A stretch of DNA of 64,000 nt, taken from the NCBI RefSeq assembly GCF_030056735.1, contig NZ_JASHKN010000008.1:62001-126000 (forward strand), in the 5' to 3' direction. Within the stretch, counting starts at the first letter, position 1; every line of letters starts with the position of its first letter. This DNA comes from Rhodococcus sp. IEGM 1409. Lineage in GTDB: Bacteria; Actinomycetota; Actinomycetes; Mycobacteriales; Mycobacteriaceae. Under the pieces are notes generated by a model. That model ran no database searches. It had not been told where the DNA came from and saw only the letters and a program-made list of their open reading frames with translations. This document shows positions 33,167-42,062 of this stretch, one piece after another. Made by a program: the position numbers and the translations under genes.

Positions 33167-34552
33167 TCAGAAGGGGATCTGCCCCAATCCGACGCCGACC
33201 ACGAGCATCGTGATCGAGATCAGGCCGGCTCGCCACAGAACCTTTTTGTGGTGATCCGCCAGTGACACACCGGCGAGTGTGACCAGGAGCAGGATCGCCG
33301 GGACCAGCGGGCTCTGCATGTGCACTGCCTGCCCGGTGATCGAGGCACGTGCCATTTCAACCGGCTCGATGCCGTACTGCGCTGCCGTCTCGGACAGCAC
33401 CGGGAGCACACCGAAGTAGAACGCGTCGTTGGTCATGAAGAACGTGAGCGGAATGCTCAGGACGCCCGTGATGACGGCGAGGTGCGGGCCCATCGCGTCG
33501 GGAATGACCTGGAGCAGCCACTCTGCCATTGCCTCGACCATGCCGGTTCCCTGGAAAACGCCGGTCAGCACGGCTGCTGCCAGCACCATTGCGACAACCG
33601 AGACGATGCTCGACGAATGGCGTGCGATTGCTTCACCCTGATCCTTGACCGCCGGGAAGTTGACCGCGAGTGCGATCGACGACGCGATCATGAAGAGGAC
33701 CGGAATGGGCAGGATGTCCATCACGAGCACAACGAGAAGGATCGTCGTCAGCGCCGCGTTGAACCAGAGCAGCTTCGGTCGCAAGGTGTCACGCCCGGGG
33801 GCAAGTCCGTCGATGAAGCGTCCGGTGTCGCCGCCGTCGTCTTCCGGGTCGTTCGAGCCGCCGGTGCCGGCGCTTCCGGTGCTGGAACTTCCACCTTTTC
33901 CGACCTTTTCGAGGATGCGCTCAGAAGTCAGGACCAAAGTCCCGATCCTTCGGCGTTCCATGATCCCGAGGTGAATCGCGAACCCGAGCACCATGATCAG
34001 GCCGACGATCAACGACGGCACCATCGGGACGAAGACGTCGGAAGGTGAGAGTCCCAGCGCGCTCGCGGCCCGGACGGTCGGGCCACCCCACGGAATGATG
34101 TTCATCGTCGCGTTCGACAGGCCGGCGATCACCGTCAGGACGACGGGACTGACACCGAGTTTGAGGTAGAGCGGTAGCAGCGCGGAGGTCACGATGATGA
34201 AGGTCGTCGAACCGTCGCCGTCCAGGGAGACCACCATCGCGAGCACTGCGGTTCCGACCACGAGCCGCATCGGATCGTCACGCACCATCCGCAGGATGAG
34301 CTTGACCAGCGGATCGAAGAGGCCGACGTCGATCATGATTCCGAAGAAGATGATCGCGAAGAACAACAGCGCTGCGGTGGGTGCGAGCGACTTGATGCCG
34401 TCGGTGATCATGTCGCCGATTCCGAGGCCGGCCCCGGCAAGTAGTCCGAAGGCCACCGGAACCAGAGTCAGTCCCACCACCGGAGTCGCGCGTTTGGTGA
34501 GGATCAGGAACATGAACACCGCAACCATGAGGAAGCCGAGTGTGACGAGCAT
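33167..34552 (-). CDS. CitMHS family citrate/divalent-metal symporter
   Basis: 461 residues with 11-12 predicted spans. The family pattern includes MLVTLGFLMVAVFMFLILTK at the start, GTAVLAMVVSLDGDGSTTF (conserved acidic residues), NATMNIIPWGGPTVRAA and SIPLTFFMTNDAFYFGVLPV near the end. A cytoplasmic Gly/Ser/Asp-rich loop (about 215-240) splits the two halves. CitMHS carriers import citrate complexed with Mg2+ or Ca2+ with protons. It lies downstream of a TctC-type lipoprotein gene on the same strand and near a CitA/CitB-type two-component pair that probably controls it. Confidence 0.92.
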   Translation of the reverse strand: MLVTLGFLMVAVFMFLILTKRATPVVGLTLVPVAFGLLAGAGLGIGDMITDGIKSLAPTAALLFFAIIFFGIMIDVGLFDPLVKLILRMVRDDPMRLVVGTAVLAMVVSLDGDGSTTFIIVTSALLPLYLKLGVSPVVLTVIAGLSNATMNIIPWGGPTVRAASALGLSPSDVFVPMVPSLIVGLIMVLGFAIHLGIMERRRIGTLVLTSERILEKVGKGGSSSTGSAGTGGSNDPEDDGGDTGRFIDGLAPGRDTLRPKLLWFNAALTTILLVVLVMDILPIPVLFMIASSIALAVNFPAVKDQGEAIARHSSSIVSVVAMVLAAAVLTGVFQGTGMVEAMAEWLLQVIPDAMGPHLAVITGVLSIPLTFFMTNDAFYFGVLPVLSETAAQYGIEPVEMARASITGQAVHMQSPLVPAILLLVTLAGVSLADHHKKVLWRAGLISITMLVVGVGLGQIPF

Positions 34553-34645
34553 GATGAACTCCTTTTGTGCTGAATTGCCGAGAAAAACGGCACGGCAAAT
34601 CGAGCCGGTGACCTTCGTGGAGGTGAAACGAAACTTCGGTTGTGC

Positions 34646-35653
34646 TTAGTTGATGCCGGGCGGATCGAGTGTTGCGTCGACGAACCGGGATTGATCGGTG
34701 AGGAATGCGGAGAACTCGGGTTCGGTGAGAACTGCACTGTTCCAACCGTTTCGGCGAGACAGCTCGTTCCACCGCGGGCTTGCCGCCAGATCCCGCACCA
34801 AATTCTGCAAGTGCTGACGCTGATCGTCCGTCAGGCCCGGCGGCGCCATGAGACCGCGCCAGTTGGTGAAGGTGACTTCGACGCCCGACTCCGCCATCGT
34901 GGGCGCATCCACCGCCGGGGTGCGGGCGGGCGAGCTGACCGCAAGGACCCGAACCGTGCCTGCTGCAATCTGATCGAGGTACTCACCGATACCAGTGGCA
35001 GCGACGTCGACCTGCCTGGTGAGCAGTGCGGGAAGCAGTTCTCCGCCGCCGTCGTAGATGCGATAGGGAGAGCGCGACGGATCGACACCGACCGCGCGGG
35101 CGAACAGAAGGCGGAACAACCCGTCCGGTCCACCTTCACTCGAACCGCCGCCGATCGAGATCGACGACGGATCCGCCACCCAGGCCTGCGTCAGATCGGC
35201 AAGAGATTTGTACGGTGAATCTGCTGGAACCAGTAGCGCTTCCGGTTCTTCGACCAGTCTCGCGATCGGCGTCACGTCGGCAAGTGTGTGCTCGGACGGC
35301 AGAATCTCGAGCGAACCGAGAACGCCGAGTCCCATGACCATGAGTAGACCGGAATTTCCGCGTTCGAGAGCCAACCGGTTGAGTCCGACGATGCCGCCCG
35401 ATCCGGGCAGTACAACGACGTCGGCGTCGACGGTTCCCTCGTCGGAAAGTGCCTGCACCATGGTCCGGGCGGTCAGGTCGTAACCACCACCGGCCACCGA
35501 GGGCACCAGTACGCGCAGTTCTTCGGAACTCTCACCCGCTCGGCCATCGGCGAAGAAGGACTCGACCGGAGTACATCCGGTCGACAGCACGAGAGTCATC
35601 GCGCAAGCACCGAGCAAGGCGATATGCCTGCTCAGCAGCTTCGATGTGCTCAT
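34646..35653 (-). CDS. TctC-type tricarboxylate-binding lipoprotein
   Basis: 335 residues. A signal ending in LVLSTGC gives a lipobox cysteine near residue 24; ATG 35653 begins MSTSKLLSRHIALLG. The mature part matches the TctC/Bug fold: LRVLVPSVAGGGYDLTARTM, LPGSGGIVGLNRLALERG, SSISIGGGSSEGGPDGLF. In tripartite transporters TctC captures citrate or related acids for TctA/TctB, but no TctA/B genes are present here; instead a CitMHS carrier lies 93 bp downstream, suggesting the lipoprotein serves as a sensor partner or feeds that carrier. The divergent histidine kinase gene shares the upstream region. Confidence 0.9.
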   Translation of the reverse strand: MSTSKLLSRHIALLGACAMTLVLSTGCTPVESFFADGRAGESSEELRVLVPSVAGGGYDLTARTMVQALSDEGTVDADVVVLPGSGGIVGLNRLALERGNSGLLMVMGLGVLGSLEILPSEHTLADVTPIARLVEEPEALLVPADSPYKSLADLTQAWVADPSSISIGGGSSEGGPDGLFRLLFARAVGVDPSRSPYRIYDGGGELLPALLTRQVDVAATGIGEYLDQIAAGTVRVLAVSSPARTPAVDAPTMAESGVEVTFTNWRGLMAPPGLTDDQRQHLQNLVRDLAASPRWNELSRRNGWNSAVLTEPEFSAFLTDQSRFVDATLDPPGIN

Positions 35654-35723
35654 GGCCTTGTCCTTGTCTATTGGCTGTCTGCTGGTAGCGATGTGTGAAC
35701 AGGTTTCATACTGACTCACTTTG

Positions 35724-35775
35724 TGACTGGGGTCACCATTGGGAAAGCAAATTGATTTGTGCTCATTGTGCTCAC
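35724..35775. promoter_or_regulatory. Repeats in the tctC/histidine-kinase intergenic region
   Basis: GTGAC-N4-GTCAC (35724-35737) is followed by an abutting 9-bp direct repeat, TTGTGCTCA twice (35758-35766 and 35767-35775). Direct repeats are plausible sites for a CitB-type response regulator controlling both directions; binding is inferred. Confidence 0.5.
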
Positions 35776-35821
35776 GAACGGCCGCTTTCCCGGCATCGAA
35801 CTGAAGGCTAGGGTCTGGCTG

Positions 35822-37474
35822 GTGTCCTCAGGAAACGAGCAGGCGGAGCGAGAGCGCAAGTCGCCTCTGCGTGCGCGCCTGCGTCGACGCCGGCACACTC
35901 TGGCGACACAACTTCTCGAACTGCAACTTCTGATCGTCGTTGCAGTTCTCGTGTGCGTCACTGCACTCTCCCTCGCGCAGTCGTCTGCGAGTTTCCAACG
36001 CGAGGAAGGACGTCGCGCACTCTCGGCAGCGGAATCGCTCGCAGCCAATCCGGCAGTACGTGAACTGCTCCCCCAGGCTCAGACCCGCCTCCGATCCGGA
36101 CTACAAGGTTCGGTCGACTCGGTGCGCGCCATCTCGGGCGTCACCTACGTCTCGCTTGCCGACGCCGACGGCGGTGTCGTCATTTCGACGCGTCCCGGCG
36201 ATGTCGGCATCGACGCACGTCAGACACAGGATCGCTCGTGGACGGGTTTGGTCGACACACCCTCCGGCAAGGCCGTGGAGGCGCACGTTCCGATTCTCGG
36301 CAATGAAGGAGCGATTACCGGAACTGCGATCGTCGGCATCGAGTACCCCTCGATCTGGACGCGGTTGCTGCAGTCGGCACCGAACCTCCTGGTATACCTC
36401 GCGGTGGCTTCCCTTCTCGGCGGCGTCGGTTCGATCCTGTTGGCCCGCAGGGTCAAACGGCAGACCCTCGGCATGGAGGCCGGCGAGATCTTGGACCTGG
36501 TTCGCCAACGTGAGGCAATGCTGCGCGGCCTCAAGGAAGGCGTCATCGCATTCGACGCGCAGGGAAAAGTGGTGCTGATGAGCGACAGTGCCCACCAACT
36601 CCTCGACATTCCACGCGGAAGTGCCGGTAGATCTGTGCGGGACCTCGGTCTCGACGACCGCCTCCAGAGTGTACTGACCTCCGGCACAACCGAATCCGAT
36701 CAGTTGGTTCTCGTCGGTGATCGACTACTTGTCCTCAACACCGTCTTGATCGAATCGAAGGGCCGCACCATCGGGTCGGTCACCACCTTCCGCGACCGCA
36801 CCGAATTGCGCTCCGTGGAAGAAGAACTCGACGTGACCAAAACCAGCACCGACGCACTACGCGCTCACATCCACGAGTTCGACAATCAACTGCACACCAT
36901 CTCCGGCCTCATCCAGCTCGGCGAATACGACGAGGTGGTCGGCTACGTCGAGGGTCTGACAATGGAGCGCGCGCAGGTCAGTGCGACCGTGACCGAGAAG
37001 ATCGCCGACGTCGGCACCGCCGCACTCGTGATCGCCAAGATAGGCGCCGCTGCACAGGGATTGGTCACAGTCGAATTGGCGCCGGACACGCATCTGGAGA
37101 CGGTGGACCGCAGACTCGGACGAGATCTCGTGACGGTGGTCGGAAACCTCGTCGACAATGCCGTCGACGCCGTCGGTGAGATGCCGGAAGCTTCGCGCCG
37201 CAAGGTTCGGTTGTCGATTCGCGACCGCGGCACCGCCGTCGAAGTGCGTGTCGAGGACGCCGGCCCCGGTATCGCGCCGGAGAATCGCGAACGGGTTTTC
37301 GGCCAGGGTTGGAGCACCAAGGGACAATCGAGTGACGGACACGGTTTCGGTTTGGCGCTGGTACGCCTGACGTGTCGTCGGCGGGGCGGCGACGTCACCG
37401 TGAGCACTCGTTCGGCAGAAGGCATCGAGTGGACTGTCTTCACCGCAGTCCTACACGACGGAGAGGGCGCATGA
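35822..37474 (+). CDS. CitA/DcuS-type sensor histidine kinase
   Basis: About 550 residues from GTG 35822 (the frame opens at GTG 35759, also possible). A first span (LLIVVAVLVCVTALSLA) and a second (NLLVYLAVASLLGGVGSILLA) bracket an extracytoplasmic PAS-like ligand domain (GVTYVSLADADGGVVISTRP) of the citrate/C4-dicarboxylate sensor class. A cytoplasmic PAS domain precedes the SpoOB-type H-box HIHEFDNQLHTISGLIQL and the ATPase (NLVDNAVDA, DAGPGIAPEN, GHGFGLALV). The stop overlaps the regulator start (ATGA), so the pair is translationally coupled. It probably senses a tricarboxylate and drives the transporter genes. Confidence 0.93.
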   Translation: MSSGNEQAERERKSPLRARLRRRRHTLATQLLELQLLIVVAVLVCVTALSLAQSSASFQREEGRRALSAAESLAANPAVRELLPQAQTRLRSGLQGSVDSVRAISGVTYVSLADADGGVVISTRPGDVGIDARQTQDRSWTGLVDTPSGKAVEAHVPILGNEGAITGTAIVGIEYPSIWTRLLQSAPNLLVYLAVASLLGGVGSILLARRVKRQTLGMEAGEILDLVRQREAMLRGLKEGVIAFDAQGKVVLMSDSAHQLLDIPRGSAGRSVRDLGLDDRLQSVLTSGTTESDQLVLVGDRLLVLNTVLIESKGRTIGSVTTFRDRTELRSVEEELDVTKTSTDALRAHIHEFDNQLHTISGLIQLGEYDEVVGYVEGLTMERAQVSATVTEKIADVGTAALVIAKIGAAAQGLVTVELAPDTHLETVDRRLGRDLVTVVGNLVDNAVDAVGEMPEASRRKVRLSIRDRGTAVEVRVEDAGPGIAPENRERVFGQGWSTKGQSSDGHGFGLALVRLTCRRRGGDVTVSTRSAEGIEWTVFTAVLHDGEGA

Positions 37475-38154
37475 TCCGGGTACTAGTGGTCGACGACGAC
37501 TTCATGGTGGCGAAGGTGCACAGCGGATTCGTCTCGCGGATAGACGGTTTCGACGTGTGCGGCGTTGCCCATTCAGCCGAGGCCGCGCTGACCGCGGTCG
37601 GCGAGCTGCAACCCGACCTGGTTCTTCTCGACGTTCACCTGCCCGGCACCACCGGACTCGATCTGATCGCCCCGTTTCGCGAGCTGGCACCGGAGCTGGA
37701 TGTTCTTGTCATCACGAGTGAGCGCGAGGCGGGCTCGGTCAAGAAGGCTCTGCGCAGCGGCGTCGTGCATTACCTGATGAAGCCATTCACGTTCGAGGTT
37801 CTACGTGAGCGTCTCGAGCGGTACCGATCGACGTACGCGAACCTCGACAGCATCGGCGAAGCAGAACAGGGAGCGGTAGACGAGGCATTCGGCGTGGCCG
37901 GTGGCGCGACAGGAGCGTCGTCCCTCAAGGGGCTACCGAAAGGACTCAGTCCCGAGACCCTTCAACTCGTCGAGACAGCACTGCGAGACGAAACCGAACC
38001 CGCCTCGGCAACAGACATTTCCGAGAGGGTCGGTATCTCACGCGCGAGCGCGAGGCGCTACCTCGAGTACCTCTACGAAACCGGGCGGTCCACCACTTCG
38101 CTGAAATACGGAGTGGTGGGCCGCCCGGAGCGTCGATACGTCTGGAAACGCTGA
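37471..38154 (+). CDS. CitB/DcuR-type response regulator
   Basis: 227 residues. The receiver domain has the acidic pocket VLVVDDDFMVAKVH, phosphorylatable Asp in LVLLDVHLPGTTGLDLI, the Thr in VLVITSER and Lys in HYLMKPFTFEVL. A linker leads to the C-terminal HTH (SATDISERVGISRASARRYLEYLY), which is typical of this family rather than of LuxR or OmpR types. ATG 37471 overlaps the kinase stop by four bases. Targets are probably the divergent tctC-citMHS genes and its own operon. A perfect 17-bp hairpin follows 54 bp downstream. Confidence 0.95.
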   Translation: MIRVLVVDDDFMVAKVHSGFVSRIDGFDVCGVAHSAEAALTAVGELQPDLVLLDVHLPGTTGLDLIAPFRELAPELDVLVITSEREAGSVKKALRSGVVHYLMKPFTFEVLRERLERYRSTYANLDSIGEAEQGAVDEAFGVAGGATGASSLKGLPKGLSPETLQLVETALRDETEPASATDISERVGISRASARRYLEYLYETGRSTTSLKYGVVGRPERRYVWKR

Positions 38155-38207
38155 GACTGCGCCACTGATTCGGCCCGATTCACCAGGGGTTGACACGGTT
38201 TTTGCGA

Positions 38208-38247
38208 AGTGAGCAGCCCTTGCATCCCGCTGCAAGGGCTGCTCACT
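38208..38247. terminator. Perfect 17-bp hairpin between the CitB-type gene and the acyl-CoA synthetase
   Basis: AGTGAGCAGCCCTTGCA (38208-38224) pairs exactly with TGCAAGGGCTGCTCACT (38231-38247), loop TCCCGC, placed between converging genes. There is no long U-tract, so bidirectional termination is inferred from the stem and position. Confidence 0.75.
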
Positions 38248-38321
38248 CGAGGGAAACTGTGCTCACTCCCAGGGTGTGTTGCAAATCTGATCCGGGAACT
38301 GGAACGCCTGGGTTGACGCGC

Positions 38322-39896
38322 CTAGACCGCGCGGGCGCTGGTCTCCCAGTACCTCGCGCGCAGTGCCTTCTTGTCCAGCTTGCCCAGCGGCGTCAGCGGA
38401 AGGGAATCCACGAAGTCGATGCTCTTGGGCGCGTGAACCGAACCCTTGGCTACTTTCACTTTCTCGACCAGTTCCTCGAAGTCGACGGTCAGTCCGGCAC
38501 GAAGCACCACGCAGGCCTTGACGGCTTCGCCCCACTTGTCGTCGGGCACACCGACTACCGCAACCGACGCGACAGACGGATGCGCCGAGATCACGTCCTC
38601 GATTTCGCGCGGGAACACGTTGAAACCACCGGTCACGATCATGTCCTTCTTGCGATCGACGATGGACATGAACCCGTCCTTGTCCTTACGCGCGATGTCG
38701 CCGGTGTGCAGCCAACCACCACGGAACGCCTCGGCTGTCTCGGCCGGCTTCTTCCAGTACCCCTTCATGATCAGCGGACCACGGACACATATCTCACCGA
38801 GTTCTCCCTGCGGCACCTCGTTCAGGTCGTCGTCGAGCAACCGGACGTCGAGCCACGGCACCGGCCGTCCGCAGGTGGCGAGGCGGGCCGGATCGTCGGC
38901 GAGGTGTTCTTCCTTGCGCAGCACCGAAATTGTCATGCCGCACTCGGTCTGACCGTAGAACTGGAAGAAGATCTGACCGAACTTCTTGATGCCCTCCTGC
39001 AACCTGGCCGGAGACATCGCGGACGCTCCGTAGAACAGAGTCTGCAAACTCGAGACGTCACGCTTGGGCAGATCGGGGTGATCCATGAGCATGTAGATCA
39101 TGGTGGGCACCAGCATGGTTGCCGTGATCTTGTGCTTCTCGATGGCCTCGAGCACGGCTCCCGGCTCGAATGCGGGCAGGACGATCAACGCGCCGCCGCG
39201 CAGCAATGTCGGAATGAAGAACGCTGCACCCGCGTGCGAGAGGGGCGTGCAGATGAGGAAACGGTTGTCCTCGGGCCACTGCCACTCCGACATCTGGATC
39301 TGATTGAGCGCTGCACCCGAACGGAAGGATCCCACAACACCTTTGGGCTTGCCGGTCGTTCCACCGGTGTAGACCATGCTGCTGGCGTCTTCGGCGTCGA
39401 CGTGCGCTGCCTTCAGCGGCGCGGGCTCGAACGTGGCAGCCAGCGCGAGGATGTCGATTCCCACCTCGGACGGCCCCATCGAGAGCACGCTGGTCAACGA
39501 GGGTGACGACGCCTTCAACTCGGCGGCGCGCTCTTCGAAGGCATTGGGATCGAAGATGAGGGTCTCGATCTCGGCGTCGTCGACGATGTACTTGTGATCG
39601 TCGAGCGATCCCATCGGGTTCAGGGCGCTTGCCCGGCACCCGGTGATCATGGTCGCGCCCATGCTGATCAGGACCTCGGGGCGGTTCTTCGACAGCATTG
39701 CGGTGCTGGTGCCCTGAGTGATTCCCAGTGACGCGAGCGCCTGGGCGAAGCAGCTGATCTGATCGCGCATCTGACCGCCGGTGAGGATCACGTCGCCGAG
39801 GTAGAGCGCGGGCTTGTCGTGATTGCGTTCCAGAGCGGTGATGAGCAGGTCCGGACCGTATACCGGTCGGTGCAGGTCAGCGAACTCGTCTGTCAT
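38322..39896 (-). CDS. AMP-forming acyl-CoA synthetase (FadD-like)
   Basis: 524 residues. The nucleotide motifs are complete: P-loop MVYTGGTTGKPKG, the aromatic acid/adenine motif FYGQTECGMTI, the TGD motif WLHTGDIARKDKDGFM, and the C-terminal lysine in TPLGKLDKKALRARY that completes adenylation. It activates a fatty or other carboxylic acid to its CoA thioester. ATG 39896 is preferred because AGAAGGAAG lies seven bases upstream; ATG 39929 is an alternative. It faces, across a 222-bp gap with a KstR-like palindrome, a gene that leads into the kshA-hsaA-hsaC cluster, so a steroid or steroid side-chain acid is a plausible substrate (inference). Confidence 0.93.
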   Translation of the reverse strand: MTDEFADLHRPVYGPDLLITALERNHDKPALYLGDVILTGGQMRDQISCFAQALASLGITQGTSTAMLSKNRPEVLISMGATMITGCRASALNPMGSLDDHKYIVDDAEIETLIFDPNAFEERAAELKASSPSLTSVLSMGPSEVGIDILALAATFEPAPLKAAHVDAEDASSMVYTGGTTGKPKGVVGSFRSGAALNQIQMSEWQWPEDNRFLICTPLSHAGAAFFIPTLLRGGALIVLPAFEPGAVLEAIEKHKITATMLVPTMIYMLMDHPDLPKRDVSSLQTLFYGASAMSPARLQEGIKKFGQIFFQFYGQTECGMTISVLRKEEHLADDPARLATCGRPVPWLDVRLLDDDLNEVPQGELGEICVRGPLIMKGYWKKPAETAEAFRGGWLHTGDIARKDKDGFMSIVDRKKDMIVTGGFNVFPREIEDVISAHPSVASVAVVGVPDDKWGEAVKACVVLRAGLTVDFEELVEKVKVAKGSVHAPKSIDFVDSLPLTPLGKLDKKALRARYWETSARAV

Positions 39897-39977
39897 CTGG
39901 TCTTCCTTCTGCTCGGCGCGTGCAGTCATCGAGATGTGCTCCCGGTCACGGATACGATATCCAGAATTGCACAAAAC

Positions 39978-39991
39978 TGGAACAGGTTCCA
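39978..39991. promoter_or_regulatory. KstR-consensus palindrome TGGAAC-N2-GTTCCA
   Basis: TGGAACAGGTTCCA fits the published KstR pattern TNNAACNNGTTNNA at every fixed position, with perfect 6-bp arms. It lies 82 bp upstream of the acyl-CoA synthetase start and 128 bp upstream of the divergent gene at 40119. The match is by eye; another TetR-family protein could bind it. Confidence 0.65.
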
Positions 39992-40118
39992 CCTCTTCGA
40001 TCGAATCCGAGAATGCTCCCGATCAGCGGGAAGCCCGTCGTCACCCGCGAGAGCGGTGGTTAGCGTCGATGTACCCACCGAGACGACAGCGTCTCGGTCG
40101 CGTCCAACGGAGAGTGTC

Positions 40119-40688
40119 ATGACTACCAACCTCGGTACCGCCCACTTCACGGCAACTGCTCCCCGTACTGCCACCACGCTCCTCTCCGATTTCGACTCGT
40201 TGTACGGCACCGTGCGCTCCGCACCCGACGGGTCCGTCGTCGAGCAGGACGTCGTGTTCTTCGGACGCCCCGATCCCGGCGCACTGCTCACCGGATCCGT
40301 GAGGTCGCTGGGTTCGGCGCTCGAGCGGATCACCGAATACCACGATCAGACCGGGCACCTGGTGGCCGAGGTCTTCGTCCGGAAAGTCCCGACGGTTTTC
40401 GTCCGGGAAGCCCCGACAGCGGGCGCCGGAACCGATTCCGTTGCTGCCCTTGCTGATTTCGCCGCTGGGCGCTACGGCTCCGCCTCGCTACGCCGGTTCC
40501 GCGGACGCTGCACAGCGACCTCCGTGGGAGTAGATCTGAACTGCTCCGTGACGGTGCTCGCCACGTACGAGAAGGACCACGAGAGCGTCACCGACGTAGC
40601 TCTGGTCGCCACCGATCCCACTGGAGTTGTCACCGCTCGCGCTTGGGCGACTTACGCGATAGACAATGCGGCGACTCTCGCGAGCTGA
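40119..40688 (+). CDS. Conserved protein of unknown function, possible hotdog fold
   Basis: 189 residues from ATG 40119, with GGAGAG just upstream. No family was recognised. The C-terminal half (RRFRGRCTATSVGVDLNC, SVTDVALVATDPTGVVTARA) has the alternating beta pattern of MaoC/thioesterase hotdog proteins, which is only a weak hint. Residues around 85-100 (VFVRKVPTVFVREAPT) come from a 24-bp duplication (40371-40418). It is the first gene downstream of the KstR-like site and precedes kshA by 126 bp, so a role in the steroid cluster is likely but unproven. Confidence 0.7.
   Translation: MTTNLGTAHFTATAPRTATTLLSDFDSLYGTVRSAPDGSVVEQDVVFFGRPDPGALLTGSVRSLGSALERITEYHDQTGHLVAEVFVRKVPTVFVREAPTAGAGTDSVAALADFAAGRYGSASLRRFRGRCTATSVGVDLNCSVTVLATYEKDHESVTDVALVATDPTGVVTARAWATYAIDNAATLAS
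40371..40418 (+). repeat. In-frame 24-bp coding duplication
   Basis: GT(C/T)TTCGTCCGG(A/G)AAG(T/C)CCCGAC(G/A) occurs at 40371-40394 and 40395-40418, giving VFVRKVPT then VFVREAPT in the protein. Confidence 0.88.
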
Positions 40689-40814
40689 ATCTCGGCAGGT
40701 CACCGAGTAGGTGTTCCATCCAGCGGGAACTGCCGTATCTCCAGCGGACGCTTCGTCGTTGTATGAGGCGGATCACATCACTGGAGCGTCGCAAGACGCG
40801 GCTCGGAGGAAGAC

Positions 40815-42011
40815 ATGGCACTCGGAACCGGCCCACTCACCACTACGGACGCCCCGACGCAGTCGGGCGCCGGCGAGGAAATTCGAGAAATCGAAGCGGC
40901 AGCGCCTCCCGCGCGGTTCGCGCGTGGATGGCACTGCCTCGGACTCAGCAACACTTACCGCGACGGTCAACCCCACCAGATCGACGCATTCGGCACCAGC
41001 CTTGTCGTCTTCGCAGACAGTAAGGGCGACATCAAGATCCTCGACGCCTACTGCCGCCACATGGGTGGCAACCTGGCGCAGGGCACGGTCAAGGGCGATT
41101 CGATCGCCTGCCCGTTCCACGACTGGCGTTGGGGCGGTAACGGAAAATGTACGGCGATTCCCTACGCACGACGGGTTCCGCCGCTGGCCAAGACGCGGGC
41201 ATGGACCGCCCTCGAGAAGAACGGCCAGGTCTTCGTCTGGCACGATCCCCAGGGAAATCCCCCGCCTGCCGACGTCACGATTCCCGACATCGAGGGTTTC
41301 GGAAGCAGCGAGTGGAGCGACTGGAGTTGGAACACCCTCACGATCGAAGGCTCGCATTGCCGCGAGATCGTGGACAACGTGGTGGACATGGCTCACTTCT
41401 TCTACGTTCACTACTCGTTCCCCAAGTACTTCAAGAACATCTTCGAAGGTCACGTCGCGAGCCAGTACATGGAATCGGTGGGACGTGAGGACGTCATCAG
41501 CGGTACCAACTACGGCGATCCCAACGCCGTACTTCGTTCGGATGCATCGTATTTCGGTCCGTCGTACATGATCGACTGGATCAAGAGCGAAGCCAACGGG
41601 CAGGTCATCGAGACCGTCCTGATCAACTGCCACTACCCGATCTCGAACAATGCGTTCGTGCTGCAGTACGGCGCGATGGTCAAGAAGCTTCCCGGTATGG
41701 ACGACGAGTCCACTGCAGCGATGGCAGCGCAGTTCACCGAGGGGGTCGAGATGGGATTCCTTCAGGACGTGGAAATCTGGAAGAACAAGGCCCCCATCGA
41801 CAACCCGCTGCTCTCCGAGGAGGACGGTCCGGTTTACCAATTGCGGCGCTGGTACAACCAGTTCTACACCGACGTCGAGAACGTCACGGAAGACATGACG
41901 AAGCGCTTCGAATTCGAGATCGACACCACCCGCGCGGTGGAGAGCTGGAAGCGGGAAGTCGCCGAAAACGTTGCCGCACGCGACGCCCAGGCGCTCGAGA
42001 CAACCTCCTGA
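40815..42011 (+). CDS. kshA: Rieske oxygenase, 3-ketosteroid 9alpha-hydroxylase oxygenase subunit (KshA family)
   Basis: 398 residues. The Rieske [2Fe-2S] ligands are Cys80, His82, Cys99 and His102 (CRHMGG and CPFHDWRW); the mononuclear iron site includes His194 and His199 in DNVVDMAHFFYVHYSF. Length and motifs match KshA, which hydroxylates 4-androstene-3,17-dione at C9, opening ring B together with reductase KshB. KshB is not encoded here. ATG 40815 has GGAGG upstream. Rhodococci carry several kshA paralogues for different steroid nuclei, so this copy's true substrate (androstane, cholate-type, other) is undecided. Confidence 0.9.
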   Translation: MALGTGPLTTTDAPTQSGAGEEIREIEAAAPPARFARGWHCLGLSNTYRDGQPHQIDAFGTSLVVFADSKGDIKILDAYCRHMGGNLAQGTVKGDSIACPFHDWRWGGNGKCTAIPYARRVPPLAKTRAWTALEKNGQVFVWHDPQGNPPPADVTIPDIEGFGSSEWSDWSWNTLTIEGSHCREIVDNVVDMAHFFYVHYSFPKYFKNIFEGHVASQYMESVGREDVISGTNYGDPNAVLRSDASYFGPSYMIDWIKSEANGQVIETVLINCHYPISNNAFVLQYGAMVKKLPGMDDESTAAMAAQFTEGVEMGFLQDVEIWKNKAPIDNPLLSEEDGPVYQLRRWYNQFYTDVENVTEDMTKRFEFEIDTTRAVESWKREVAENVAARDAQALETTS

Positions 42012-42062
42012 TCCGCAGTCGAAACCACAGCTGAAACAACCTGACCGGACGCAAGGAACAAC

